Shown: positions 22,103-32,801 of the stretch, in pieces
Position numbering within the stretch: the first letter of the stretch is position 1
How the letters are laid out: each line of letters starts with the position of its first letter
DNA from: Heliocidaris tuberculata
Taxonomy: Eukaryota > Echinodermata > Echinoidea > Camarodonta > Echinometridae
Direction of reading: 5' to 3'
Assembly (NCBI GenBank): GCA_025618425.1
Contig: CM046847.1
Location: forward strand, 15,915,468 to 15,979,467
Length of the DNA: 64,000 nt
Translations under genes and position numbers: made by a program
Notes under the pieces: model-generated
Seen by the model: only the letters and a program-made list of their open reading frames with translations
Databases searched by the model: none
Told to the model about the DNA's origin: nothing

Positions 22103-23590
22103 TGTTATTTCTAAATTTTAGATGGAACTGAAGTTACTTCTTACACTGATTTTGGACGAATTATTTTTTGTAATTATAATTTTTTTAGTTATTCTAAAGT
22201 GCAATAAAGATATCTTTCCTACTCTTTGTCTATAAATGATATCGGAGATGATTTTCATGAAAAAATAATGAAGAAAAATATATAATCATAACAAATGTAG
22301 GCTTTAAAACGTATTGTATTTTATTCGCATTCTACTATTGTGTCTCTGGAATGTTATACATGTTCTTGTATTCCTCTATTGAAGTGGATGAATCTTTAAT
22401 ACTTTCTCATAATTTTATAAAATATAGATTTGCAATCATGAAAGGATTGAGAAAAATAATAAGTTATTAAGCTTGTAAACTCTTTGTAACTTTTATTTTT
22501 AAAGTAATGTTTGTCTTTTAAAGAGATAAAGGAGGAAGAACAAGAAATGAATATCTAAAGGTGAGACTGTATGCTTATCAGTGGTAGGAACTATGAAATG
22601 ATTATAAAGAGCAATTTTTATGTGAGTATATTGGTTTGTACGAGGGGAAGGGTGCTTTTTGTTATAGGCCAGTTTCTCCCCCCCTTTTTTTTTTGGGGGG
22701 GGGGGAAGGAAAGAATAAAAGATCTTTGAAAAGGAAATGTAGCTTTGCGATTCGAAAGGAGTGTTTTTGTGTGTGTGGCGGAGAGGGAGGTGGTCTATGA
22801 AAATGATGCTCATTGTTGCTGTGGGGGGGGGGGGTAGTTGTTTCCTTGCAACAAGAAAAACAGAATGATCAATTTGAATAGGGAAATGCAATAATATCAG
22901 TTATTGAAAAGAGCAATGAGAAGTAATCAAAACTTCCCCCCTTTTCCTCTTTAAACAATAATTCAAAGTGTAGCATTTAATACCTAGTATTATTGTCATG
23001 TAAAAAAAAAAACATATCAAGCTGAAAAGGAAAAATGAGAAGAGGAATAATTTTAACCAAAAGGGACAATTTGGGAATTAGCAAATTCCTTGGACCTCCC
23101 GTGTCCCATTGCAAATGAATCTAAGCAATACTGAAATCATATCACAAATTGAGGAATGATAACTGATAAAGTGAGTAGACCACTCATTATGAGGAGATAT
23201 TATTCTAGTCTATACTATTGACCTTGTCTTTGATGATACTAAACATGAAACACGTTGCCATTAATTTTGTTGAGCATTATCCACTTTCAAATAGTAATGC
23301 ACGTCAAATTGAAGTTAGCGGACATTAAACCGTTCCACCTTAATTCTGCTGAACATAGCAAATCAATAATAACCAATAATGCATTAAAATTGATCTGTGC
23401 ACCTCTTAAAATCGATCAGGATCACATCCTAAGTTAAAATCGATTTAAAATTGATATCAATTTTAAATACTTTGATGAAACAGGCCCTCAAACCTAAAAT
23501 CGATTTTAAGTGCCTAAAATCGATTTTAGGCAATTAAAATCGATCGGATCGATTTTAAGATCAATTTTAAGGATTGATGAAACACCCCCC

Positions 23591-23935
23591 GGTTCTCCTG
23601 ATAAGTGTCTGTTTTATTCTGATAAATGCTCCTTACCCCTTCTGATAAGTGCCTCTTTTTATTTCCAATATAAGAAGTGTCCTTTCCTTTTCCAATTAGT
23701 GCCCCTTTTCACCTTCTGATAAGTACCCTTTTCAAATCTAATAATTGTCCCTTTTTCTCTTTAATATGTGCCCTTTTCTCCTTTAATAAAGGCCCTTTTC
23801 ACTTTTGATAGGTACCTCTTTTCTCTCTAATAAGTGCCCTTTTCCCCCTACTGATAAATGCCCTTTTTTTAGATTTGATCAGTGCCCCTGTTTACCTCTT
23901 ATATGTGCCCCTTTTCCTATCTAATATGTGAAAAA
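23591..23935 (+). repeat. GTGCCC(C)TTTTC tandem array, right part
   Basis: About a dozen diverged units of 25-30 bp of the form TCTAATAAGTGCCCTTTTC. The array is followed directly by GCTCGCTTGCTTCGCTCGCTCG (23,941 on). Confidence 0.75.
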
Positions 23936-24189
23936 AAATTGCTCGCTTGCTTCGCTCGCTCGCACACGAATCATTAGAGCATTACACAACTGCTAAGTGG
24001 GGAAGCTGAAACAGTATCCAGAACGACGTAAAGATAAAAACAATAAAAATGATGAAGATGATGCTCGATAATGTATTGATTAGACTGTAGGATAAAGCAA
24101 TGTCACAAAATGGTCCTTTTTCGCTTTGTGTTCACCCTTTGTAGGTGCCCTTCCCCCCCCCCCCAAAAAAAACACTGCAATTACTTGTT

Positions 24190-26745
24190 GCTGGTACCCC
24201 CCACCAGGGCCCAAAAATTCGGGCCCTTGGGCCCGTTGTTCCCATTTTTTTTAGAAAAATGGCCCTCTCAGGGTCCATCCCCTTCAAAGTTGATGTAATC
24301 AAATTTAGTTTGATATAAGGAAATATCATGTAATATTTGCCGGCCTCTAAAATCAGAAAAATGCTTTAGGCGCACATTTTTCAAATAATGGGCCATCATA
24401 TGTATCAAAATATTATAAAGTCACTGATTTGTTAAATATAAGTAAAATGCTTCTAATTGTGATCATTCAACATTACGTCTTTGAAATCAACACCATAGGT
24501 GCGACAGGTGCCCATTATAAAAAATAAAGGCCCATAAAGGCCCCACATATCTGCAAAATAAGATTTGTAAAAAAAATATTTGATTTAAATTTTAAATTTT
24601 AATTTGTAATCTGGAAATCAAGGTCATATAAAATCCCACTTTAGGAATCAGATGGGCCCATTGATGGCCCATCAAAGACAATTATTTCCCTCACAAGAAG
24701 GTTGCTAATTCAGCACGGCCCCAAAGTGTTTGAATATGCATACTTTAAAGTATAACTATGGCAAAGCAGTATGTTCTATAAGCACTACATCTCATTAAGA
24801 TGGCCATCATATTCAAAATGACCACTGGTCTGTTTCAAGATGTGGTTATTTGCATTAAGTTTATGCTGTGTCTTGAAGCTTATATCAGGGAGTTACACTT
24901 CCCTCCTTATATCGTATAGGGAGAAAGTTATGGATGTTGCAACTTTTTGCCAAAAAATAGACATAAGCATGTTGCAATGGTGTATTTGGTTTAGACACAA
25001 TGAAACCAAGGTATATCTTATAATGATGAATAATTTAAATAGTGGGCAATTTCATTTCCAAGATTGCCATCAAATTGAAAAATACTGCATAAGTGTTGAA
25101 ATGTAATTTGCATCTAATAATTTTGCATTGAGGCATAAAGTGCCAAAATGCAAAATGGTTAATGTGCTAAAGAATTATGTATTCAGGCCCTCTTTCTTCA
25201 AAGGGACATCTAATCGTAATGGCAAGTTGCTCTGAAAGAAAGCAGAAAAACAGAGAAGTAGACTGTTAAAAGTTTGAACGAAATGGGGCAAGCAATATGA
25301 AAGTTGTAATCCCTATACAAATTTGAATTTCAAATTGGCCGAACCAGTAATGTCACTGTGATGTAGCGGCGGACAACTCTCCCATTTGTTCCAACACACA
25401 AAATGACTAAAATGTCAATTTTTCAAAAAATTATTAATAAGATATGTATTTTAGTATTGCCCAGAGGGTAAAGGGGCTTATGAGAAAAAGGAAAATTAAT
25501 GACGGTGTACTACAAAATCTAGAACTGGCCGGCAATACCTCACAATCGACTGACCCGACTGCCAATTTGAGATTCACATAGATTTAGTGATGTCATTTCT
25601 CAAACATTGATAATTTTCTTAGTTTTGGTGCGATTTCTTTCAAACGTTCATCATTATGTTTATCTTTTTTTTTCTGATTTTACACAAATCAACATATTAC
25701 TAAATATGTGGATTGCCCTTTAATAGGTGTTGCCGATGTTTAAGAATACAGCTATTAATTGAAATCTTTATAAATCTTACGATGTCTATCATAAGTTGTT
25801 CCTTAAGGACATATCAGTAATGTCTTTTTTCAATATGGCCACGAAGATAAAAAGAGGAAAGTGCAGTTTTGAATCTGATTAAAGTTTATTTTGGCATAAT
25901 AACATTTATTTACAGAAGAAGAGTATTTTTCGGTTCATCGGGATATTAATGTACATTGTTCATGTTTTTCTTCAATAAGAAGAGAAACATGTTATAAATG
26001 TTAGACTGATATTTTCTGTTTATAGAAATTTCCAGCATATCAGTACTAAATTCCACACTTTTACACCAAGTTATAAGCTTCCAGATATAACATAAACTTT
26101 AAAATGCCAATAATGTGACGGCCATCTTGATGAAATGGAGTGACCCAACGATTCTGCCTATATTAACTAGCTTGCATTAATAAAGCCCAAACTCAAGTTA
26201 CATGCAAGTAGGCATTTTAAAACTTTGGCAGCTGAATTTGGCTAACCTCTGTGAGGGAATTAATCAAATTTAATTGTCTCGAATGGGCCATCGATGGGCA
26301 AATGTGGCCTGCTTTAGTGGGCTTTTTATATAACCTTGATTTCAAAAATTGTTGTCATTACCATTGGAAATTAGAAACAAGGATTTAAAAAGAATATGTT
26401 GCAGATAGATTATTTGGGCCTTTTGGGGCCCTTTTTGGTCATAATGGGCACCAGCGCCACATATCTCATTGATTTCAAAGACATAATGTCAACTGATCAT
26501 AATTAGAAGCATTTTACTTATTCAACAAATCAGTGACGTTATAATATTTTGATACATAGGATGGCCCTTTATTTGAAAAATGGGCACCTAAAGCAATTGT
26601 CTGATTTTAGAGGCCAGGAAACACATGATATTTCATGTATATCAAACTAGATTTGATTACATCAACTTTGGAGGGAAAAGACCCTGAGAGGGCCATTTTT
26701 CAAAAAAATGGGCACAACGGGCCCCAGGGCCCAAATTTTAGGTGG
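24190..26745. mobile_element. 2.55-kb foldback element with ~0.7-kb arms
   Basis: The left arm (about 24,190-24,920) reads as the reverse complement of the right arm (about 26,060-26,745). Shared blocks include GGGCCCGTTGT, AATGGCCCTCTCAGGGTC, TTGATGTAATCAAATTTAGT, AAATCAGTGAC as its complement, and AAGATGGCC. Divergence is moderate and indels are common. The centre has been invaded by a TTAA foldback MITE. GGGCCC and GGCCC words are over-represented. No coding frame is supported. Confidence 0.75.
25197..25723. mobile_element. TTAA foldback MITE (copy 3), in the loop of a larger foldback
   Basis: The left end AAGGGACATCTAATCG follows TTCA and the right end GGATTGCCCTTTAA carries TTAA at 25,720-25,723. 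Internal words match copy 1 (GCAAGTTGCTCTGAAAGAAAG; GGACAACTCTCCCATTTGT; AATTTGAATTTC AAATTGGCC in the arms). Same family as the element at 949-1540. Confidence 0.75.
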
Positions 26746-26924
26746 CCCCATATCCAGAATTATTTCGGCATCAAAAACTCTATAAACATGCTAAATTTCA
26801 TGATTTTATGAAAAAGTGCACAATTATTTCACCAATCTGCCGGACTAATAAGCATTTCAAGTTCTTTGTGCAGAAAAGACGATGGAAGCCTTCATTCTTG
26901 ATTTCTTTTAATATATGTTTTCCC

Positions 26925-29250
26925 GGCCAATTTCGCACTGTTGTCAGCCAGTTTGATAGAACGTTCATTCAATTTAGCAAAAACATCGTTTACCGCATCT
27001 TCTGCCATTCAAATGTGTATTTAAATCATTCAATATAGCGTTTTGAGCAAGGGATTTTGCTTTTTTTGTCATTCAAATTCATTTCTGTACATTCAAATTA
27101 GCACGTATGTGAGAATCATTCAAATTCATCGGCAACTGCCGAAAGGACACCTCGGGCATTCAAATTCACAAATGGACAGTCAAATTCGGAGCATTTTCAT
27201 TCAATTTAACACGCAATTTATTAACCCCCTGTTTTGTTTATAATTCCCCCTATATAAGGCTGATTTCGAATTTAATTTCCTTCTTGAGTCCATAATATAG
27301 TGGACCTTACTGTCCTTTTGATAGGCTACTTGTAAATTTTAAAAGATGGTTTGTATTCTGTAGATTTCCCAAAGCCACACAAGTTGGGGAAGATACCTGA
27401 AGGGTTCATTTGAAATATATATGCCTACTTTGAACGAGAAAATTTATGCACCTAAGCAATCTCCCCCGAGGAAGGAGTAGACAAGACAATGTCAGAAAAT
27501 CAGCATTTCCTTATGTTTTTTTTCTCATCTAACTATAGGCAATTATAGGGTAACTTTTAAAATCCTTCTTTATATCTACTTAGAAGATGAAGTTACATTT
27601 TCTTTATCATCTCCTGCATGAAATAGCGTTAAAAGAGCTTTCATTTGTCTTCTTGTCTTCTAAAATGTCTTCTAAAATTCAGTGTGTCCTCAATTACCAA
27701 AAGAAAATATAGGTTTTCCCGCCCAATTTCGTCAAAATTGCATCCGATTTAACGATGCGATCATTCAATTTCAGTTAGAGCGAATTTGAATGCTCACCGA
27801 GATCAACATTCAAAAAGATAACTAGTTTATTCATAATAATTTTATTAGCATGCGATTTCATAATTTTCTCATATAAACGTGTAAAAAGCGCGTTCAAATT
27901 AAAAATGCATGTAAAATGCATTCAAATTCGCACCAGCACCGTCCTGATAAACGTTAAGGAATTCAAATTCCGAGTAGGCAAGCATTTATAGCATTTGGGC
28001 AGTGTTTTTCGTTACAGCTTATGTTCTTTGTAATCTGCATCTGTCTGAATAAGTTATGCAAACTTTATGTACTTTGAAATGGGACATTTGCATTATATTG
28101 AAATTTCTCATTCCTCTGACAAACCGTCATCGAAGCAACAGCTCGTATACCTCTACTTTCATACACATACAATTAATTTATACATGACTATGGCGGCGGC
28201 TCGAGGAGAGTACATCTTGAATACGGACAGAGCTAGGTTGGCTGAAGCATTTGACAACGAGCAAGATTACCTAAAACTGGCCGACACTCTATGAATAAAC
28301 ATAAAATATGATTAAAATAAACTTTGAAAATGAGAAGGGAATCATATGATTAAAAACAATGAAAAGGGGTGAATATGACGTGAAAAAAATGAGGTAAGAA
28401 TTACAAAGTACTACACAACTTATTTATGTTAATTGACTTCGAACGTTCAAAGTGCGGAAGTGTGTGCCTATAAATGAAATTGAAATTGACATTTGGGACA
28501 AAATTGAACGTCTATCCAGCTGGCGCGAAACTGAATGACAACTTCGCTTTGTTAAATTGAATGAATTTCTCTCTAATTTGAATGAAATAAAATTTATAAG
28601 CAATGATATAAAACGAAACTGAAAGCTCAAAGAATGAAAATGAACCATGAGAGCAGAGAGTTGACGAAAATCGTTCGAACTTTGAACGCCTATTCATGAA
28701 TTCGAATGCAACTCTGATGAAATTGGGCGGGAAAACCTCTAATTATATTTGAAAATTCTTGCTCGCGACCTACACAAGTTTCATGTTGTTATATATATAC
28801 ATCCACGACCACGCGACAAAAAAATGAATAGACCTTTATTCGCTAAAAAACGTAAAATTCGTCATAACCAAAAACATGTAGGCCTATCTTGAATTGCAAA
28901 TATCATGTCAAACACGTAAATACAAGATAATAGAAAACTATCACAAACTTTTTAAATTGAATGCTCCTAAATGAATTCGAATGCAGGAACGGGTTTGTTG
29001 CGTGATCACGTGACCATGCGATGCTAAATTGAATTAAGGCTTTATGAATTACGTGCGTGTCCTATGAATTTGAATGAAAAGAGTGTTAATATGACTGCCT
29101 GAAAGCGAATTTGAATGCTTCCGAGATTAATTCGAATGCACAGATCACGAATTTGAATTGCCGAATAGCACGGCAAGGCAAAAATCGTTGAAAGCTCGTA
29201 AAATGAATTGGACTGACAAAGTTGCGACATTGGCCGGGAAAACCTATATA
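26925..29250. mobile_element. Inverted-repeat transposon remnant with ATTCAAATT subterminal arrays
   Basis: Outer ends: TATATGTTTTCCCGGCCAAT on the left and its near-inverse at 29,225-29,250. A second inner pair, GGTTTTCCCGCCCAATTTC, lies at 27,712 and inverted at about 28,720-28,737. The left part (26,950-27,220) holds about nine ATTCAA(A/T)TT words spaced 20-35 bp apart. The right part (28,950-29,200) holds the inverted word AATTTGAAT at similar spacing. The middle contains a short coding-like segment at 28,184. Repeated subterminal words are typical of transposase binding sites. Two nested copies of one family would explain the double ends. Confidence 0.6.
28184..28294 (+). pseudogene. Possible transposase N-terminal HTH fragment
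   Basis: From the in-frame ATG at 28,184: MAAARGEYILNTDRARLAEA, then FDNEQDYLKLADTL and a stop. The pattern of an arginine-rich start, an acidic helix and D-Y-x-x-L-A-x-x-L resembles the first helix-turn-helix of Tc1/IS630-type transposases. The recognition helix and DDE domain are missing. The position midway between the inverted ends of the surrounding element supports this. Recognition is by pattern only. Confidence 0.35.
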
Positions 29251-29331
29251 TATTAAGAAGAGAGAAATTGGATAAGACGGTTTCACTAAGCTGCAATTCA
29301 GTTAAACTTGCAAAAACACACTATTAGACCA

Positions 29332-29469
29332 GGGGAGCGTTTCATCAAGCGTTTTGTCAGTGCTTTTTACTGACAAATTTGCTCTCAGCCAATCAGATGC
29401 AGGGATTTCAGTAGCTTATAACAGTTGTCGGTAAAAATCACTGACAAAACGCTTGATGAAACGCTCCCC
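29332..29469. mobile_element. 138-bp MITE with perfect 31-bp TIRs
   Basis: The ends GGGGAGCGTTTCATCAAGCG (continuing TTTTGTCAGTG) and its exact inverse bound the element. The interior also carries inverted words (TTTTTACTGACAA with TTGTCGGTAAAAA). The GTTTCATCAA core is shared with the 5.2-kb element at 18,354. Recent by identity of its ends. Confidence 0.85.
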
Positions 29470-30700
29470 AGAAGCCTATCCCGGAGGAATCTGATATCTG
29501 ATTTCGGGACAGGCTCCCTGACAAATATTGCTGTATACACTTCTATAATATATCAACCATTTTAAGTGTGACACATTGATCTAACCCGTTATTATTGTAA
29601 ATTAAAAGTTTTTTTAATTTCCTGTTTAATTTATTACTTTCATCCTTATTTCTTTCTTAAACTACCATGCATTGTAAGACGTATGAAGTGTACCCTCCTT
29701 TTGTATGATCTAGAGATTATGGCGTCCGGATCAAACAATAAATTGCCTCGCCCCCCCCCCCTTCCGTACCCGAAATCATCAGCTCAAAAATACAAACAAG
29801 CTAGGCCCTGTCCTATGAAGAGTTGCGATCATATTGAATTAACTTAAATTCTTTATAAGACGAAATCCCAGATCCATTCCCATCCCACTTTTAATTTGAA
29901 AATGACACTACCTGAAACATAATTTTTAGTGCACCTGTCCGTGATTGTTTTTTTTTTAATGTATACAAGCGAGAGAGCACAGCGAACGAGCGGCAAATTT
30001 TTTTCCTTGCATTTTCAATACTCAAAAATGCAATTTCTTGTCCATTAGTCCCTTGTGCAATATTATTAAGGGACCACAGCATACGAGTGCTAGATTTTGT
30101 TTTTTCGAATTTGAACATTGTAAAACGCCTTTTTTTCTATTCACTTCTTCCTACTTGTATAACATCTTATTCGAGGAATCAAAAGCAAGGAAATCAAACT
30201 TAAGAAATATACGACGGAGCAAAGCGACTTAGATTTAGTGGTTTTCTTTTTTAGTTTTTTGTTTTGCATTTTAAACCCATTGACAACAGGTCCAGTTTGA
30301 TTGTTTTGCATTTTAAAACACCGGGGCGCATAAACTTCAAGGACTATAACATATATTTTTCCCCCATTTTTTGCGTTATTTGAGCCCCATAAACGCTCTT
30401 TAGGGTAGTGATTCCTCTGCCCCTTCCCCCTTTGATACGTTATTGTCGATGTGTGTATATAATTGTTACGGTCTTGTCAATAAATTTAATAACTGGGGAA
30501 AAAAATGAAAAAGAAATATTTGGGGGAAAATGTGTGTGTGTGTGTGTGTGTGTGTGTGCGGGGAGGGGGAGAAGTGTTCAAATCGATTCCCAGCACCCCC
30601 CCCCCTTATTAGGCCCACTTGTGAGGGGGAAAAAAAGAGAAAATTGCATGTGGTAAATTTTCTTATAACGGTGTAAAATGGGCTTTCTAGTGCTCTAAAA
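29470..30700. other. Intronic non-coding sequence
   Basis: No gene is supported. AT-rich, with short C-runs near 29,750, a GCGAACGAGCGG word near 29,980 and a (TG)n tract at 30,531. Confidence 0.5.
30531..30558 (+). repeat. (TG)n microsatellite
   Basis: About 14 uninterrupted TG units. Confidence 0.97.
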
Positions 30701-30701
30701 G

Positions 30702-31400
30702 TGCATTTTGAAAATGACACGTAAAAACTCAGTGGTGCCGGATTCCTTAAAACGTTAGTATCTCATCCGAAAATGAATAAAATATAATACCAGATATTAT
30801 ACATGAAATTCGCTTGTATGCTAGCATGAATTCAGTCAGAAATTCATTAAAAAACGAGTCAATACCAATTTCCAGTGGTGGCAGGGGCATAGGCCCCCCC
30901 CCCCATTTCCAAAATCAGTAAATATCCCTCAAAAGATGAAAAAGTGCCCTTTCTGTGATGAAAAAAAAATGCCCTTCCTGAGGTGAAAATTGCCATAATC
31001 TTGATAATTTTTCTGCCTCATGTGCCCTTTCTACCTTGTATTTTCATTTGATGATAATGGAAAGTGCCACTTACTTTACTTTTATGAAAAATATCACCTT
31101 CATATCCGCTCTGTTCTTAAAAGAAATTTAAGTTAAGAAAATGCAAAAAAAAATCATTTCGATTGCAGGTACCATTTCATTACAAAAAAACATGGCCTTT
31201 CTTTACCCCCAACATTGACAATACATTGACTATCCTTTGATTTATCCTTACCCTCATTATTGAAAGAAACAGATGAAAACGGTATTCTCATAGGGTTTTA
31301 AATATGTTGCATTTGGGTCATGTTTGCATGTGCTCCTAACGTTTTCACGGTTTTACCCAATCCGGCACAACTGAATTTATACATGTCATTTTCAAAATGC
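30702..31400. mobile_element. 0.7-kb inverted-repeat element
   Basis: The left arm (GCATTTTGAAAATGACAC, GTGCCGGATT, AAAACGTTAG; 30,702-30,757) recurs inverted at 31,338-31,400. The interior is non-coding, with GTGCCCTTTC-type words similar to the array at 23.6 kb. Confidence 0.6.
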
Positions 31401-31639
31401 TGCTGCTAGGTAGAGCATGTACGGATGTCTGCCATTGTGGTATCAATTAAAAGCATAATACTTCTAGTTTATGGGAAATAAGAAATTATTGTCATAGAGC
31501 ACATAGTGTGGTCACAATAACCCTTTGTTTTAGGGTTTCGTTTTTTCTGGGACGCACTGTATAATACAAATCATATGTATATAAAAAGAATATTAACAAT
31601 TACATGAAAAATATGTTACCAATTTGGGTTTGGGCACTC

Positions 31640-32200
31640 CTTCCTCCTTTTATTTAGCATCATCTTCTTCCTCTTTATTGCGGTTCTGCATAGACACTTC
31701 TTCAGCATCTCCAATTAGCAGTTGTGTGCGATGGTCTAATGATCCATGTGCGAGCGAGTGAAGCGAGCGAGCAAACATTTTCAGACTCTTTTTCTAGTAC
31801 TAAAATCCTTTGCTTGTGCATTATTTACAGCGATGTAATGAAAATGACAAAGGCAAATTAATTTAGGGGAATGTCGAATGATTTAGGATTATATCAATAT
31901 CAACATACTTTATGTGATCTGCTTGATTTCATTATATACTATAAGAACGAGCTAGTGAGTTTTGGGGAAATTTTTAGAAAATATTGCCATTTCTTGGTGT
32001 AAATTGAAGTCTGATCGTGTAATACCTTTTGTATTTCATTGTTTGGAAGGTTTCAATTCCCGAGGTTTCCATCATTTTTTCTTATTTTATTTTACACTTC
32101 CGGATTTATTAGGGGGGGGGGCAAAACAATATGTTTGCCCCCAATATTTTCTGCGGGCAACTGCCCACAGGATCGACGCCCCTTCCTCCTAACAGAGGCA
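31640..32200 (-). repeat. Inverted counterpart of the 18.2/23.9-kb repeat
   Basis: On the minus strand it starts near 32,190 with GGGGCGTCGATCC and a G-run, and ends near 31,640 with GCTCGCTCGCTTCACTCGCTCG, a CACAACTGCTAA word and AGATGATGCT. The same words lie in the same order at 18,235 and 23,941-24,065 on the plus strand. Confidence 0.6.
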
Positions 32201-32801
32201 GTTCATTATTTCTCAAATATATGAATGTTTGTTTAGTTTTTTCAGGGTTACACCATGTAATCTTTCAATGAATAAGAGCCCTGAGGACTCAGGGCTACCT
32301 GTTTTACGAAATGCATCTTATTTCGTAAATTTTTTTTTTTCCAAAATGCCTTTCTTTTAAAAAACTTTTCGCGATGATTTTTACGATTTGCGTTGTTTTT
32401 TACGAAACGTGGTCCTACACGGCCGGCGAATTCACTCGCAAGTTAGTCTTCTCAAGCTAGTCGTTTTGGGGAATTCAGACGTGAGGCCTTGTTAAATTCT
32501 AATGTGCCTTGGACTTCGTGTTACCAAAAATGATCCGAAGCTCAGACTGCATTCTTCAACTCTCATCCAAACCCTCCGATAAAAGCTCATTTTTTTCTCA
32601 CTTTAAAATACTTTCACACTGACGCTAATGTGACCCACTTTGTTTACTATCATAACCATAGGGCGTTCACACAGTTTTCTTACCAAGGAACGCTTTCTCA
32701 TTCCCATTGACTGATATCTCAGCAGTGATGGGGACAAAGAAGCAAATTATTAGACTGTCGGTATTATCGATCAACTCTTTCTGATTATTTTCTTCAAACA
32801 G

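Larger units (their letters stand above)
18354..23590. mobile_element. 5.2-kb element with TGTTTCATCAA / ATCGAT-rich inverted ends
   Basis: The left end starts GGGGGGTGTTTCATCAA and the right end is its inverse at 23,573-23,590. A second TGTTTCATCAAA copy occurs inside each end (18,450; inverted at about 23,470). Between them both arms are crowded with the palindrome AAAATCGATTTTA. It splits a GTGCCC tandem array whose two halves lie at 18,235 and 23,591. The interior has no supportable gene. It holds an (ACT)n tract, a CTAGATCT-rich region, a GGGGCGGATCC repeat and two small inverted-repeat elements. Confidence 0.6.
17925..32425. mobile_element. 14.5-kb inverted-arm complex filling the GPCR intron
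   Basis: The sequence at 17,928-18,060 (GTAGGACCACGTTTCGTAAA, then CGCAAATCGTAAAAATC and CGCATTTCGTAAAACAGG) recurs inverted at 32,290-32,423. Further blocks follow in the same order inward on both sides: a GAGGCG(A/T)CG plus G-run block (18,232 and about 32,180), and a GCTCGCTTCGCTCGCTCGCAC block (23,941 and inverted at about 31,750). If the 5.2-kb element at 18.35-23.59 kb is subtracted, the arms are each about 0.8-0.9 kb. This could be one large TIR element with nested insertions, or two opposed copies of a shorter repeat. No transposase is recognisable. Confidence 0.5.

Noticed and set aside
22499..22891. 130-codon minus-strand frame
   Set aside because: It is rich in Pro, Lys, His and Phe from C/A-runs, with no domain or conserved motif. 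Treated as chance in intronic sequence.
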